This document shows, piece by piece, positions 22,294 through 28,239 of a stretch of 43,317 nt of DNA. The translations under genes were made by a program, and so were the position numbers. The stretch is from a virus. Every line of letters begins with the position of its first letter. Positions within the stretch are counted from its first letter, which is position 1. The DNA lies in IMG/VR virus record IMGVR_UViG_3300050821_005623, positions 1-43,317 of that record, one strand, 5' to 3'. The notes beneath the pieces were generated by a model. It was not told the DNA's origin. It worked only from the letters and a program-made list of their open reading frames with translations, and ran no database searches.

Positions 22294-22482
22294 ATGTACC
22301 CAAAAGGTAGAATTGGAAACCGTCACCACGATTGCGCTGGCTCTCGATGGGATAAATTCACCGATGAGGAATTAGGTGTTTTGGCTAGTCACCTAGTCGA
22401 GAGCATAACTTGTCAGTGCGACTCTGATTTATTGAACGAAATAGAGAGCGAGATTTGCAGGAGGGTGCGCGAGGTAATATGA
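22294..22482 (+). CDS. Small early protein, unknown
   Basis: 62 residues: MYPKGRIGNRHHDCAGSRWD, then DEELGVLASHLVESI, CQCDSDLL and NEIESEICRRVREVI. A His/Cys pattern (HHDC, CQC) could bind a metal, but it is too loose to call. Helical C-terminus. The stop overlaps the next ATG as ATGA. Confidence 0.6.
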   Translation: MYPKGRIGNRHHDCAGSRWDKFTDEELGVLASHLVESITCQCDSDLLNEIESEICRRVREVI

Positions 22483-22685
22483 AAGCATCAACCAGATTGG
22501 ACATCCGCCTTGAAAAGGGCGTGAAGCACTGGAGGAAGTTTCCAGCTGTCACATTGAACCATCATGAAACGGAGGAGTTAATCAAGGTCTTACCTTTGGG
22601 ACCATTCCGAGAGAATCTCTCGGAGACCCTAAGGGATGCTAGAATGAAGGCAGCCTATGAGAATCGAATGGGGGAAAAGGTATGA
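22479..22685 (+). CDS. Small early protein, unknown
   Basis: 68 residues from the ATG at 22479 (MKASTRLDIRLEKGVKHW), preceded by a GAGGT ribosome site. A strand-rich start is followed by HHETEELIKVLPLGPF and a helical end (SETLRDARMKAAYENRMG). Coupled to both neighbours by ATGA overlaps. No recognised family. Confidence 0.6.
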   Translation: MKASTRLDIRLEKGVKHWRKFPAVTLNHHETEELIKVLPLGPFRENLSETLRDARMKAAYENRMGEKV

Positions 22686-22756
22686 TCTGGCTCATTATCT
22701 GGGTAATTGGCACTTATGCTGTTCTGGCCTTGTGCGGAATGGCGAAAGGAAACTGA
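22682..22756 (+). CDS. 24-residue membrane micropeptide
   Basis: The frame MIWLIIWVIGTYAVLALCGM ends in AKGN and is almost wholly one membrane helix. It overlaps the previous stop as ATGA and lies behind a GGGGGAAAAGG purine run. Such single-helix micropeptides in phages can inhibit host membrane enzymes or act as pinholin-like regulators; which applies here is unknown. Confidence 0.5.
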   Translation: MIWLIIWVIGTYAVLALCGMAKGN

Positions 22757-22758
22757 AT

Positions 22759-22935
22759 ATGAACGACCTAGAACTACTTGAACAGGCACTAGGCGGTATG
22801 GCAGTTGCCTGCCTGATCCTGATCGCTCTTACCCTGCTAGGCTGTATTGAGACGGTTCAGCAACTTCGCAGGAGACAGAGACGGAAACTGCGCAAGACGG
22901 AGACCGAGCGCAGGTTGGGGAGGGAACGGTTATGA
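22759..22935 (+). CDS. Small membrane protein with basic tail
   Basis: 58 residues from the ATG at 22759 (MNDLELLEQALGGM), behind an AGGAAA ribosome site. One membrane helix (MAVACLILIALTLLGCI) is followed by a strongly basic tail (RRRQRRKLRKTETERR), so the C-terminus should face the cytoplasm. A longer in-frame start upstream is less likely. It directly follows the 24-residue membrane micropeptide; the two may act together. Confidence 0.62.
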   Translation: MNDLELLEQALGGMAVACLILIALTLLGCIETVQQLRRRQRRKLRKTETERRLGRERL

Positions 22936-23159
22936 AAACATCGAACGACAGCACTAAAGAGACACTGGATCACCTAGAAGGGCTGATCACACTGGAAGTG
23001 GGGCCAGATATAAGGTGGACGCTGATCATCGAAACCGAGGACAGAAAGAGCAGCGCGATCATGACCAGCAAAGGGATTGGAGGGAGACAGAACGTCATGG
23101 GTATCCTGATCACCACCTTGATGATGATGCAGGAAGGGGACGGGGAGGATATCTCCTAG
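22932..23159 (+). CDS. Small early protein, last of the rightward run
   Basis: 75 residues: MKTSNDSTKETLDHLEGLITL, then strands (RWTLIIETED, SSAIMTSKG) and a Met-rich helix (MGILITTLMMMQEG). It overlaps the previous gene by ATGA. Its end overlaps the convergent endolysin gene by four bases, where a CTAG motif (23156) lies. Unknown function. Confidence 0.6.
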   Translation: MKTSNDSTKETLDHLEGLITLEVGPDIRWTLIIETEDRKSSAIMTSKGIGGRQNVMGILITTLMMMQEGDGEDIS

Positions 23160-23860
23160 GCTGGAATAGGCCAGGGCTGATGGCATAGCGGACAGATCCG
23201 CACAGGTTCAACCGGAATGGGTGATTGGCTTTTGCCAGTCGCCCATTCTGCTTTCAGCTGGTCAGCGGTGCCGTCGTAATGGTTGCAGTCGATCGTTCCC
23301 GATACTCCCGCTACGCTGTGTGGCGACGGTCCAGACTCTCCGTCGGTGTACTGCCATAGCCAGTACTTGGCCCATGGCGCGGGAACGACAGGCTTGGAAG
23401 CGTACTGGGCCAGCCAGAGCCTTCTAGAACCCCAGAACGGCTGATCCTGCGGCCTCATCGTTTCCTTGATCAGGTTGCCGGAGTACAGAACGCACTGGTT
23501 GACCCGTCCTAGGTCATTCTCAACCTGTGTCGTCCAGTCGATCGCCTGCTGAATCGACATCTGTGAGTCGGCATTGTTCTCGTAATCGAGACAAAACAGG
23601 TCCCCTGCCGTCACGTCGGCATGATTGAGGAAGTTCTGGGCTTGAGTCTTTACGCTGCTGCCGTCACCAAAGTGATAGGCGCCCCACAGGAGGCCGTTCT
23701 TCAGCGCCGAGGCACGCTGACCCGAATAAGTGGTGTCAACGTTCCCTGACCCCTGCGTGGCTTTGTAGATGACCCCTGCGATACCAGCTGCTTTGACTTT
23801 GCTGTAGTCGGACGCTTCGTCCCAATGGCTCAGGTCGATGACGAGGAAGTTGATGTTCAT
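23156..23860 (-). CDS. Endolysin, GH25 muramidase
   Basis: 234 residues. GH25 landmarks: VIDLSHWDEASDY (7-19), AGVIYKATQGSG, WGAYHFGDG, FCLDYENNAD (catalytic Asp/Glu region, 89-98), CVLYSGNLI, LWLAQYAS, WLWQYTDG and TIDCNHYDGT. It cleaves the glycan strands of peptidoglycan at the end of infection. There is no signal peptide, so it should need the holin. The extreme C-terminus carries a short CPLCHQPW motif that could bind zinc. It is the last gene of the leftward lysis block and meets a rightward gene tail to tail. Confidence 0.9.
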   Translation of the reverse strand: MNINFLVIDLSHWDEASDYSKVKAAGIAGVIYKATQGSGNVDTTYSGQRASALKNGLLWGAYHFGDGSSVKTQAQNFLNHADVTAGDLFCLDYENNADSQMSIQQAIDWTTQVENDLGRVNQCVLYSGNLIKETMRPQDQPFWGSRRLWLAQYASKPVVPAPWAKYWLWQYTDGESGPSPHSVAGVSGTIDCNHYDGTADQLKAEWATGKSQSPIPVEPVRICPLCHQPWPIPA

Positions 23861-23923
23861 TTTGTGGGTAGGCGAATGCTAGAATGACGTAGAACGGGTA
23901 AAAGAGGATCTGATCCATTCCAT

Positions 23924-24115
23924 TTATTTCATGGAATTCTCTTGGTCGGTTTCCTTCTTGGTCAGCTCCGCTTGAACGAGGGCCGCTGACGCTGCGAGGG
24001 CTTGTCCGAGACCGAAGGGGATGGGGAGTAATCCACCAAAGGAGCGTATGAGGACTGAGGCGGACAGTCCGAAGTGTATCCACGCAAGTGTGGCTGACCC
24101 GGGTTTAGCTGGCAT
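23924..24115 (-). CDS. Small membrane protein of the lysis block (nested candidate)
   Basis: 63 residues from the ATG at 24115. Two hydrophobic stretches (ATLAWIHFGLSASVLI, GLLPIPFGLGQALAASAAL) are followed by a charged tail (TKKETDQENSMK), a holin-like or antiholin-like layout. It overlaps the 71-residue frame at 23962-24177 in another phase. No ribosome site is seen. The composition is clearly protein-like, so it may be reached by coupling or by frameshifting from the overlapping gene. Confidence 0.5.
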   Translation of the reverse strand: MPAKPGSATLAWIHFGLSASVLIRSFGGLLPIPFGLGQALAASAALVQAELTKKETDQENSMK

Positions 24116-24177
24116 AGGAGTTCGTACCGTTCTAGTTCTAGGTTCTGAAGACGGATGAGAATGTTTTCCCTGCTCAT
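23962..24177 (-). CDS. Small helical protein overlapping the holin-like gene
   Basis: 71 residues: an amphipathic helix (SRENILIRLQNLELERYELLC) followed by a Pro/Ser-rich tail. The ATG overlaps the stop of the 104-residue holin-like gene as ATGA, a strong sign of coupled translation. The tail composition is poor and coincides with the better-looking membrane frame at 23924-24115. Either both are real or the N-terminal helix is joined to the membrane segment by frameshift. Uncertain. Confidence 0.45.
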   Translation of the reverse strand: MSRENILIRLQNLELERYELLCQLNPGQPHLRGYTSDCPPQSSYAPLVDYSPSPSVSDKPSQRQRPSFKRS

Positions 24178-24488
24178 TTTGGTGGTGCTGGGGTATTAGT
24201 CGTTGGAACCGGATGGGCCAAAGGAACCGCCTCCTGTGGAGCCGGGCTTGAAACCGGGACCACATTCTGGGCTACCGCCAATGGGGTGGGACTGTTTGAG
24301 ACCCCTGACTGCTTGGCAGTCGCCAGCCCTGCTGCAACCAAGATAGCAAAAACAAGGCCACTGATTTGAGTAGCATCGTCGGTGCTCATATGAGCATAAC
24401 GAGTAAGGAGAAAGAACAGGCCCGCTGGCCCAACTGCTGTAAGTATTGCCGCTACCTTGGGTTGCCATGATGCTCCGAGGAAGTTCAT
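24174..24488 (-). CDS. Holin-like membrane protein
   Basis: 104 residues from the ATG at 24488 (MNFLGASWQPKVAAILTAVG). Two membrane helices (AAILTAVGPAGLFFLLT and ISGLVFAILVAAGLATA) are separated by a short polar loop, and a Pro/Ala-rich soluble tail follows. Size, topology and position near the muramidase suit a holin, which would permeabilise the inner membrane for the endolysin. The upstream extension of the frame is Arg/Ser-rich and was rejected. Coupled to the previous gene by ATGA. Class inferred, not proven. Confidence 0.65.
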   Translation of the reverse strand: MNFLGASWQPKVAAILTAVGPAGLFFLLTRYAHMSTDDATQISGLVFAILVAAGLATAKQSGVSNSPTPLAVAQNVVPVSSPAPQEAVPLAHPVPTTNTPAPPK

Positions 24489-24637
24489 AAACGGTGACCT
24501 AGAAGGAGATAAATAACGAGGCTGATGAGAATAAGGCCGGCAATCCCGATCCCTCCCCGGTAGGCCGGATATGCTCCGTATCCCCAACCTCCCCCGCAAA
24601 GGAGGAGGACCAAGAGAACGATCAGGAGGAAACTCAT
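24485..24637 (-). CDS. 50-residue membrane protein, DUF3309-like
   Basis: Starts MSFLLIVLLVLLLCGGGWGY, continues with a Gly/Tyr turn (YPAYRGG) and a second helix (IGIAGLILISLVIYLLLG). This two-helix plan with a central Gly-rich turn resembles the DUF3309 family of tiny membrane proteins. It starts two bases after the lipoprotein stop and its own stop overlaps the holin-like ATG. It may belong to the lysis machinery or act on the membrane otherwise. Confidence 0.62.
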   Translation of the reverse strand: MSFLLIVLLVLLLCGGGWGYGAYPAYRGGIGIAGLILISLVIYLLLGHRL

Positions 24638-24639
24638 TT

Positions 24640-25038
24640 CTAGAATCCTGCGCTGAGTAACCCGTTGCCCACTGCCGTCACGTAAGCCAGGACGGTGGCG
24701 TTATGCTGTCCGAACTTGGCCAGGGCCAGATTCAGGTCGGCGGTCGCCGCCGCGATCAGGCCAGCGGTGTAGGCCGAGACATTGGCCGGGATCTTCGAGG
24801 TGATTATCGCCAGATTTGAGGCATCCACGTTGGCCATAGCCAGAGAGAGCAGGTCGGTGGCGAAGGCGTGGACGATTGCTTTGTCACCAGCGGTCAGCTT
24901 TGGCGCAGCAAGTGCTCCTAGAACCGAGATGGTGGTCTGGACGTTCGCCGGAGTGGCCAGCGAGGCCAGTTGTGGGGCCGAGGCGCAACCAGCGAGAAGT
25001 CCGGTCGCGAACAGAAGGGAAAGAGCGGTCTTTTTCAT
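24640..25038 (-). CDS. Lipoprotein, possible outer-membrane spanin
   Basis: 132 residues. A signal peptide with lipobox LLAGC (acylated Cys18) follows MKKTALSLLFATG. The mature part is Ala/Leu/Asn-rich and helical (TISVLGALAAPKLTAGDKAIVHAFATDLLSLAM). A lipoprotein beside a holin and muramidase is typical of o-spanins, but it is longer and less Pro-rich than most, so another envelope role is possible. The TATAAA box ends only nine bases before the ATG. A diderm host is implied. Confidence 0.65.
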   Translation of the reverse strand: MKKTALSLLFATGLLAGCASAPQLASLATPANVQTTISVLGALAAPKLTAGDKAIVHAFATDLLSLAMANVDASNLAIITSKIPANVSAYTAGLIAAATADLNLALAKFGQHNATVLAYVTAVGNGLLSAGF

Positions 25039-25047
25039 CAGGTATTT

Positions 25048-25053
25048 TTTATA
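25048..25053 (-). promoter_or_regulatory. -10 box very close to the lipoprotein start
   Basis: Leftward TATAAA whose last base is ten bases from the A of the ATG at 25038. Transcription would begin within a few bases of the start codon. No good -35 is visible. Confidence 0.4.
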
Positions 25054-25083
25054 AGACAGTGAATTTTAAACCTTCTATAACGA

Positions 25084-25112
25084 TTGAGCAAGATCAGATT
25101 CAATGATACTCT
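25084..25112 (+). promoter_or_regulatory. Possible promoter giving a leaderless transcript
   Basis: TTGAGC (25084-25089), a 17-base spacer and TACTCT (25107-25112) with TG-like extension. The start point would fall at about the ATG at 25119. Confidence 0.42.
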
Positions 25113-25118
25113 CGCGCA

Positions 25119-25370
25119 ATGCTATCAGAGATTCCCGGTGGAGACTTCAATACCGCGCTCGTGGTGGTAGGAGGGGGAATTCTCGCTCAGATCGTCACCG
25201 CTGTTCTGTCATGGATGCAATCCAGAAAGAACGGGGAAAAGACGGACAACCTGAAACACGAGTTGAATTCGAGACTGACGGAGCTTCTGGAAGTGACCAG
25301 ATCCTCGGCTCATGCTGCCGGAAAGCTGGAAGGCGAAATAGCCGAGAGGAATAAAAACTCTCAAATCTGA
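25119..25370 (+). CDS. Membrane-anchored coiled-coil protein (holin or spanin type)
   Basis: 83 residues. One N-terminal membrane helix (TALVVVGGGILAQIVTAVLSW) is followed by a basic stop-transfer (MQSRKNGEK) and a heptad-like helix (LKHELNSRLTELLEVTRSSAHAAGKLEGEIAERN). Such a layout occurs in i-spanins and in class III-like holins. It is transcribed rightward, divergent from the lipoprotein gene and against the lysis block that surrounds it. No ribosome site precedes the ATG, and a promoter-like sequence ends six bases upstream. Confidence 0.6.
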   Translation: MLSEIPGGDFNTALVVVGGGILAQIVTAVLSWMQSRKNGEKTDNLKHELNSRLTELLEVTRSSAHAAGKLEGEIAERNKNSQI

Positions 25371-25416
25371 CCCATTCGGAGTATTGCCTAACGGTACTAA
25401 TCAGGTATTGGACGCA

Positions 25417-25445
25417 TTGATCGGAAATGCGTACTGGCGTAATAT
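25417..25445 (+). promoter_or_regulatory. Good sigma70-type promoter
   Basis: TTGATC (25417-25422), a 17-base spacer and TAATAT (25440-25445). It ends four bases before the ATG at 25450, so the start point would be at or inside the start codon. Confidence 0.5.
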
Positions 25446-25449
25446 ACCT

Positions 25450-25821
25450 ATGTTGAGTAACATTCATGAATTCGTGGAAAACCAGAATTCTAAGAATGGG
25501 CTGTGGAGACTTCAGTTCAATCTTGGTCACCTGCTGACCTTCATCGGAATAATCATTGTGGTAATTCCAATGTGGTACGGGCAGGTCTCCAATGACGTGG
25601 AGGCCCGGCGTTCACTGAACGAAACCAAGAACGCTCTAGAACACATCCAGAACGAGACGAAGACCTCGCTGGAGGAAATCAAGGTTCACCTGAACTCGAT
25701 AGACAAGACGACCACCATGTCACTGGTCGATGATGATCGTCTTCTCAGGGTCCAAGAGGATATCAAGCAGATTCAGGCTGAGATTGGGCAGATTCAGGCG
25801 CGGATGAATTCGGCGCACTGA
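25450..25821 (+). CDS. Membrane-anchored coiled-coil protein
   Basis: 123 residues from the ATG at 25450 (MLSNIHEFVENQ). One membrane helix (LGHLLTFIGIIIVVIPMWY) is followed by a long heptad-repeat region (RRSLNETKNALEHIQNETKTSLEEIKVHLNSI ... QEDIKQIQAEIGQIQARM). It pairs with the similar 83-residue protein before it, so the two may form an envelope-spanning complex. A TTG start at 25384 with a GGAG site is an alternative. Its end overlaps the convergent leftward gene by 59 bases. Confidence 0.58.
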   Translation: MLSNIHEFVENQNSKNGLWRLQFNLGHLLTFIGIIIVVIPMWYGQVSNDVEARRSLNETKNALEHIQNETKTSLEEIKVHLNSIDKTTTMSLVDDDRLLRVQEDIKQIQAEIGQIQARMNSAH

Positions 25822-26005
25822 CCCAGATTCTAAGCCCTTCCTTGGTTGATCTGGTCTTGATCCTCATTCCAAACATCTTAGCCGTTCCGTGCAGGTTATG
25901 CCTTCCCCCTTCCCAGATGAAGGACCCTCCCTCTGGGCACCCCTGGAGAGCTTCTAGGAATTCCTGCTGGAACGTCTTTGGCATCTCGAAGGTGTCGTAG
26001 TTCAT
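25763..26005 (-). CDS. Small accessory protein, unknown
   Basis: 80 residues: an N-terminal helix (MPKTFQQEFLEALQGCPEG) then strands (GSFIWEGGRHNLHGTAKMFGMRIKTRS, LRIWVSAP) and a Ser/Gln/Pro tail. Coupled by ATGA to the 94-residue gene before it. It overlaps the tail of a rightward gene by 59 bases. No recognised family. Confidence 0.58.
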   Translation of the reverse strand: MNYDTFEMPKTFQQEFLEALQGCPEGGSFIWEGGRHNLHGTAKMFGMRIKTRSTKEGLRIWVSAPNSSAPESAQSQPESA

Positions 26006-26286
26006 CCTAGAATATCCCCCGGCTCTTCATTGACTTCGAATCCCGGCCTCGCCTTGACCCGCCTTAACCGTGAGGCCCAGCCGTGCTTGGGGCATTTCAC
26101 CCCGAAGTACCAAGCTAGAACCCATCCGTAAGCATTCAGGTATGGCCGCCAGATCGGTTCAACCACCTCGCCGTATCCGCAGGGGCAGGTCGCCCGTTCG
26201 GGTTTTGGCCGCTGTTCCGGCGCGGGTTCGTGCATCAGGATGCGAACCTCGCGCTCTGTCTTTGGCGTGTTGTCTAAGGTGCTCAT
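26002..26286 (-). CDS. Small zinc-binding-type accessory protein
   Basis: 94 residues. C34-x-C36 in TCPCGYGEVV and a later CPKHGW give four possible metal ligands, and the middle has an aromatic run (WRPYLNAYGWVLAWYFGV). No signal peptide. Chained to both neighbours by ATGA. The fold looks like a small zinc ribbon; function unknown. Confidence 0.58.
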   Translation of the reverse strand: MSTLDNTPKTEREVRILMHEPAPEQRPKPERATCPCGYGEVVEPIWRPYLNAYGWVLAWYFGVKCPKHGWASRLRRVKARPGFEVNEEPGDILG

Positions 26287-26504
26287 TTGAATAAACCTAG
26301 AACCTCAGGATCTTTTACCATGTCCCAGTGATACCAGATTGGTTCTTCCCCGAAGGAAAGGGGTTCTCCGAATTCCATGCATCGACAGTAATCCCACCCC
26401 CTCGCCAGTCTTCGTGCTAGGTCCTTCAACCGCTCGATCTCGGCGTCTTTCGCTTTCAATGCCTCTCTCCATTGCCCGGTTGGCCAAATAGGCTTCTCGT
26501 TCAT
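26283..26504 (-). CDS. Small helical accessory protein
   Basis: 73 residues: REALKAKDAEIERLKDLARRLARG is a strong amphipathic helix, followed by a Trp/Cys/Glu-rich part (WDYCRCMEFGEPLSFGEEPIW) and a MVKDPEVLGLFK end. Similar helix-first small proteins are common in phage accessory blocks. Chained by ATGA overlaps. Unknown function. Confidence 0.58.
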   Translation of the reverse strand: MNEKPIWPTGQWREALKAKDAEIERLKDLARRLARGWDYCRCMEFGEPLSFGEEPIWYHWDMVKDPEVLGLFK

Positions 26505-26938
26505 CGTGTCGCCTCCCGTGCGCGTTGGAGGAGTTCTGGCGGCGTATTCTCATCAGCCCATTTCGCCAGTTCGGTGATGAGCTGCTTAAAACAAATAAAC
26601 TCAACCCGCGCCTCTCCAAGTCGCATTTTCAACCGCTCGATCTCGACCTTGAGATCCATAACGACTTGCTCATCAGTCATCAGGTTCAATTGCTTCAGTC
26701 TGTCCCGTTCCAGAATGATTGCCTGACACGCCTTGATCGACTCGTAGTCTCCATGGACGAACAGCTGACCTGTCCCGTCTCCCACGCCCAGAGAGTTGCA
26801 GTACATTCCCCCCATTCTGGAGCATTCCTTCGCCAGCCTGACATTCTCAGCCTGAAGGTCAGAGATCATCTGGTCCTTCTCATTCACTCGTTTCAGTAAT
26901 GTTTTTATCATTTCCTCGGCCTCCTGTTCGTTCATCAT
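26501..26938 (-). CDS. Coiled-coil accessory protein
   Basis: 145 residues. Heptad-like helices at the start (EEMIKTLLKRVNEKDQMISDLQAENVRLAKEC) and in the second half (LKVEIERLKMRLGEARVEFICFKQLITEL) flank a Gly-rich middle (GGMYCNSLGVGDGTGQLFVHGDYES). Two ATGs are adjacent at the start; 26938 was kept. The gene begins just after a TAG stop in a CTAG motif. No family recognised. Confidence 0.6.
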   Translation of the reverse strand: MMNEQEAEEMIKTLLKRVNEKDQMISDLQAENVRLAKECSRMGGMYCNSLGVGDGTGQLFVHGDYESIKACQAIILERDRLKQLNLMTDEQVVMDLKVEIERLKMRLGEARVEFICFKQLITELAKWADENTPPELLQRAREATR

Positions 26939-26939
26939 T

Positions 26940-27197
26940 CTAGAACACGTCCTCTTCCGTTTGCCTTCTGGCGGTCGGCCTGCCGCCGCTTCTGTTTCCG
27001 GTCCATGGTTCTTGGAAGGAGAGCGAGAGGAACTTCTGCCCGGCGTGCTCTCCGTTCTTGATCGTCTTAGTCCACGCGGAAATCTTCATCTTCTTTCCGT
27101 TGATCATTCCCTCACCTTTGAAGTCAGGGTGTTTATCCTCGGTCTTGTCTTCGTTTCGGAACATTGTTCCGCTGTTATCTCTTTGCTCGAATGCCAT
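26940..27197 (-). CDS. DUF736-like small protein
   Basis: 85 residues. The pattern NSGTMFRNEDKTEDKHPDFKG, MINGKKMKISAWTKTIKNG and QKFLSLSFQEPW fits the DUF736 type of small beta-barrel protein (five-strand, OB-like), found in plasmids and phages. The basic tail (RSGGRPTARRQ) could bind nucleic acid. It lies between a membrane-anchored protein and the coiled-coil gene. Family match is by motif only. Confidence 0.68.
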   Translation of the reverse strand: MAFEQRDNSGTMFRNEDKTEDKHPDFKGEGMINGKKMKISAWTKTIKNGEHAGQKFLSLSFQEPWTGNRSGGRPTARRQTEEDVF

Positions 27198-27200
27198 ATT

Positions 27201-27578
27201 CTATAGGTTCGGTTGTGTCAGGGTGACTACCTGAATTATTGGTTTTGGATTTGGGATGAGGGTGATCATGGCGACTTCCGCCAGACAGTCCCTCCGATGA
27301 AACCTGACCATGAAGACCCACGCCCGGCGCCCGTAGGCATCCACTCCCTCGAAGGCCGCACCCACTTCATCTAGAACGCAGGTATCCCCCTTGACCTGCT
27401 TGTCGGCCACCATGTTTAAGGCCAATTGCACCCCCTCCTGCCCATGCATTGACTTGACCCACTCGAAGGGTTGAGTCTGAGGGTCCGGGAACTCACCCCC
27501 GAGACACAGCAAGGCAAGAAACATCAGCACGAGGATGACGATCGCTGCCATCACGAACATCTGGGAATGGGGTCTCAT
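27201..27578 (-). CDS. Membrane-anchored accessory protein, first of the leftward block
   Basis: 125 residues. One N-terminal membrane helix (MAAIVILVLMFLALLCLGG), then a soluble domain with ALNMVADKQVKGDTCVLDEVGAAFEGVDAYGRRAWVFMVRF and a final strand pair (VAMITLIPNPKPIIQVVTL). The soluble part looks alpha/beta and faces the periplasm. The ATG used (27578) lies six bases from the -10 box, so it may be leaderless; the ATG at 27557 is an alternative. Function unknown. Confidence 0.62.
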   Translation of the reverse strand: MRPHSQMFVMAAIVILVLMFLALLCLGGEFPDPQTQPFEWVKSMHGQEGVQLALNMVADKQVKGDTCVLDEVGAAFEGVDAYGRRAWVFMVRFHRRDCLAEVAMITLIPNPKPIIQVVTLTQPNL

Positions 27579-27584
27579 AGGCGA

Positions 27585-27614
27585 CTAATACGGCTCTCGT
27601 GCCTAAATTGTCAA
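27585..27614 (-). promoter_or_regulatory. Strong promoter for the leftward accessory and lysis block
   Basis: On the leftward strand a perfect TTGACA (27614-27609), an 18-base spacer and TATTAG (27590-27585). The start point would be near 27578, the first base of the next gene's ATG. It lies in the 80-base divergent gap before the HTH gene. Confidence 0.6.
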
Positions 27615-27658
27615 TAAAATAACTTGCTACATGAAAAATTCGGTAAGATGGTATCCCT

Positions 27659-27889
27659 ATGTCAGAAGACGAAAGAGAGCAACTTCTGAAGGTTTCAGAC
27701 GTTGCCGAGAGGTGCCAGATCAGTATAGGGACAGTTTACGCTGCTATACAATCAGGCAGGCTCAAGGCCACACGTCTGGGAAACAAGAAGGCTCTAAGAA
27801 TCAAACCAGAAGAACTCACAATATGGATACGCAACCAGCAGGAACAACCGAACGAAAGCAGATCAGGGGAAAGTACCTTGATAGTCTGA
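27659..27889 (+). CDS. Excisionase-type helix-turn-helix protein
   Basis: 76 residues. LLKVSDVAERCQISIGTVYAAIQSGRLKATRLG then KALRIKPEELTIWIRNQ is the MerR-like helix-turn-helix-plus-wing plan of excisionase/HTH_17 proteins, which bind DNA as small regulators or in recombination. No integrase is present, so a regulatory role is more likely. It is divergent from the leftward block and lies beside its promoter, making it a candidate controller of both directions. Confidence 0.8.
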   Translation: MSEDEREQLLKVSDVAERCQISIGTVYAAIQSGRLKATRLGNKKALRIKPEELTIWIRNQQEQPNESRSGESTLIV

Positions 27890-28239
27890 CCCCTGAGGAG
27901 ATACTCGCCCTCATCGAAGACGCGGAGGGCCTCACTGAGGAAGATGTCGCAACCCTTGAGCAGTACTGCCGTGGTTTCGGAATGAGAATGACCCAGAAGC
28001 ATTTGTTCTGGTTCCTTGGAAAGATCCCTGAAGTCATGACCTTCGGTAATAAGATGTACCAGAGCGATGAGGAAGGGGTGGCATTCAGTATGGGATGGGC
28101 ATATGGCGCCTATCAGGCTTTTTTCGGGAATCGCATCGGAGAACGGATGTCTCAGATAGAACTGACCTCAATCGCGAGGGTGGCAATCGAGGCTCACAAA
28201 AGAATGAAGGAGGAGCAGGATGGACAATCCCGCAACTAA
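27823..28239 (+). CDS. Early protein of unknown function
   Basis: 138 residues from the ATG at 27823 (MDTQPAGTTERKQIRGKYLD). Helical throughout: LTPEEILALIEDAEGLTEEDVATLEQY, then QKHLFWFLGKIPEVMTFGNKMYQ, then GWAYGAYQAFFGNRIGERMSQIELTSIARVAIE split over two helices. The gene overlaps the HTH gene by 67 bases in another phase, and the ERF gene by 20. A longer upstream reading of the frame is an antisense-like shadow of the HTH gene and was rejected. No family recognised. Confidence 0.68.
   Translation: MDTQPAGTTERKQIRGKYLDSLTPEEILALIEDAEGLTEEDVATLEQYCRGFGMRMTQKHLFWFLGKIPEVMTFGNKMYQSDEEGVAFSMGWAYGAYQAFFGNRIGERMSQIELTSIARVAIEAHKRMKEEQDGQSRN

Noticed and set aside
27631-27822. Upstream extension of the 138-residue early gene
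   Set aside because: It lies over the HTH gene in another phase with Arg/Gln-rich shadow composition.
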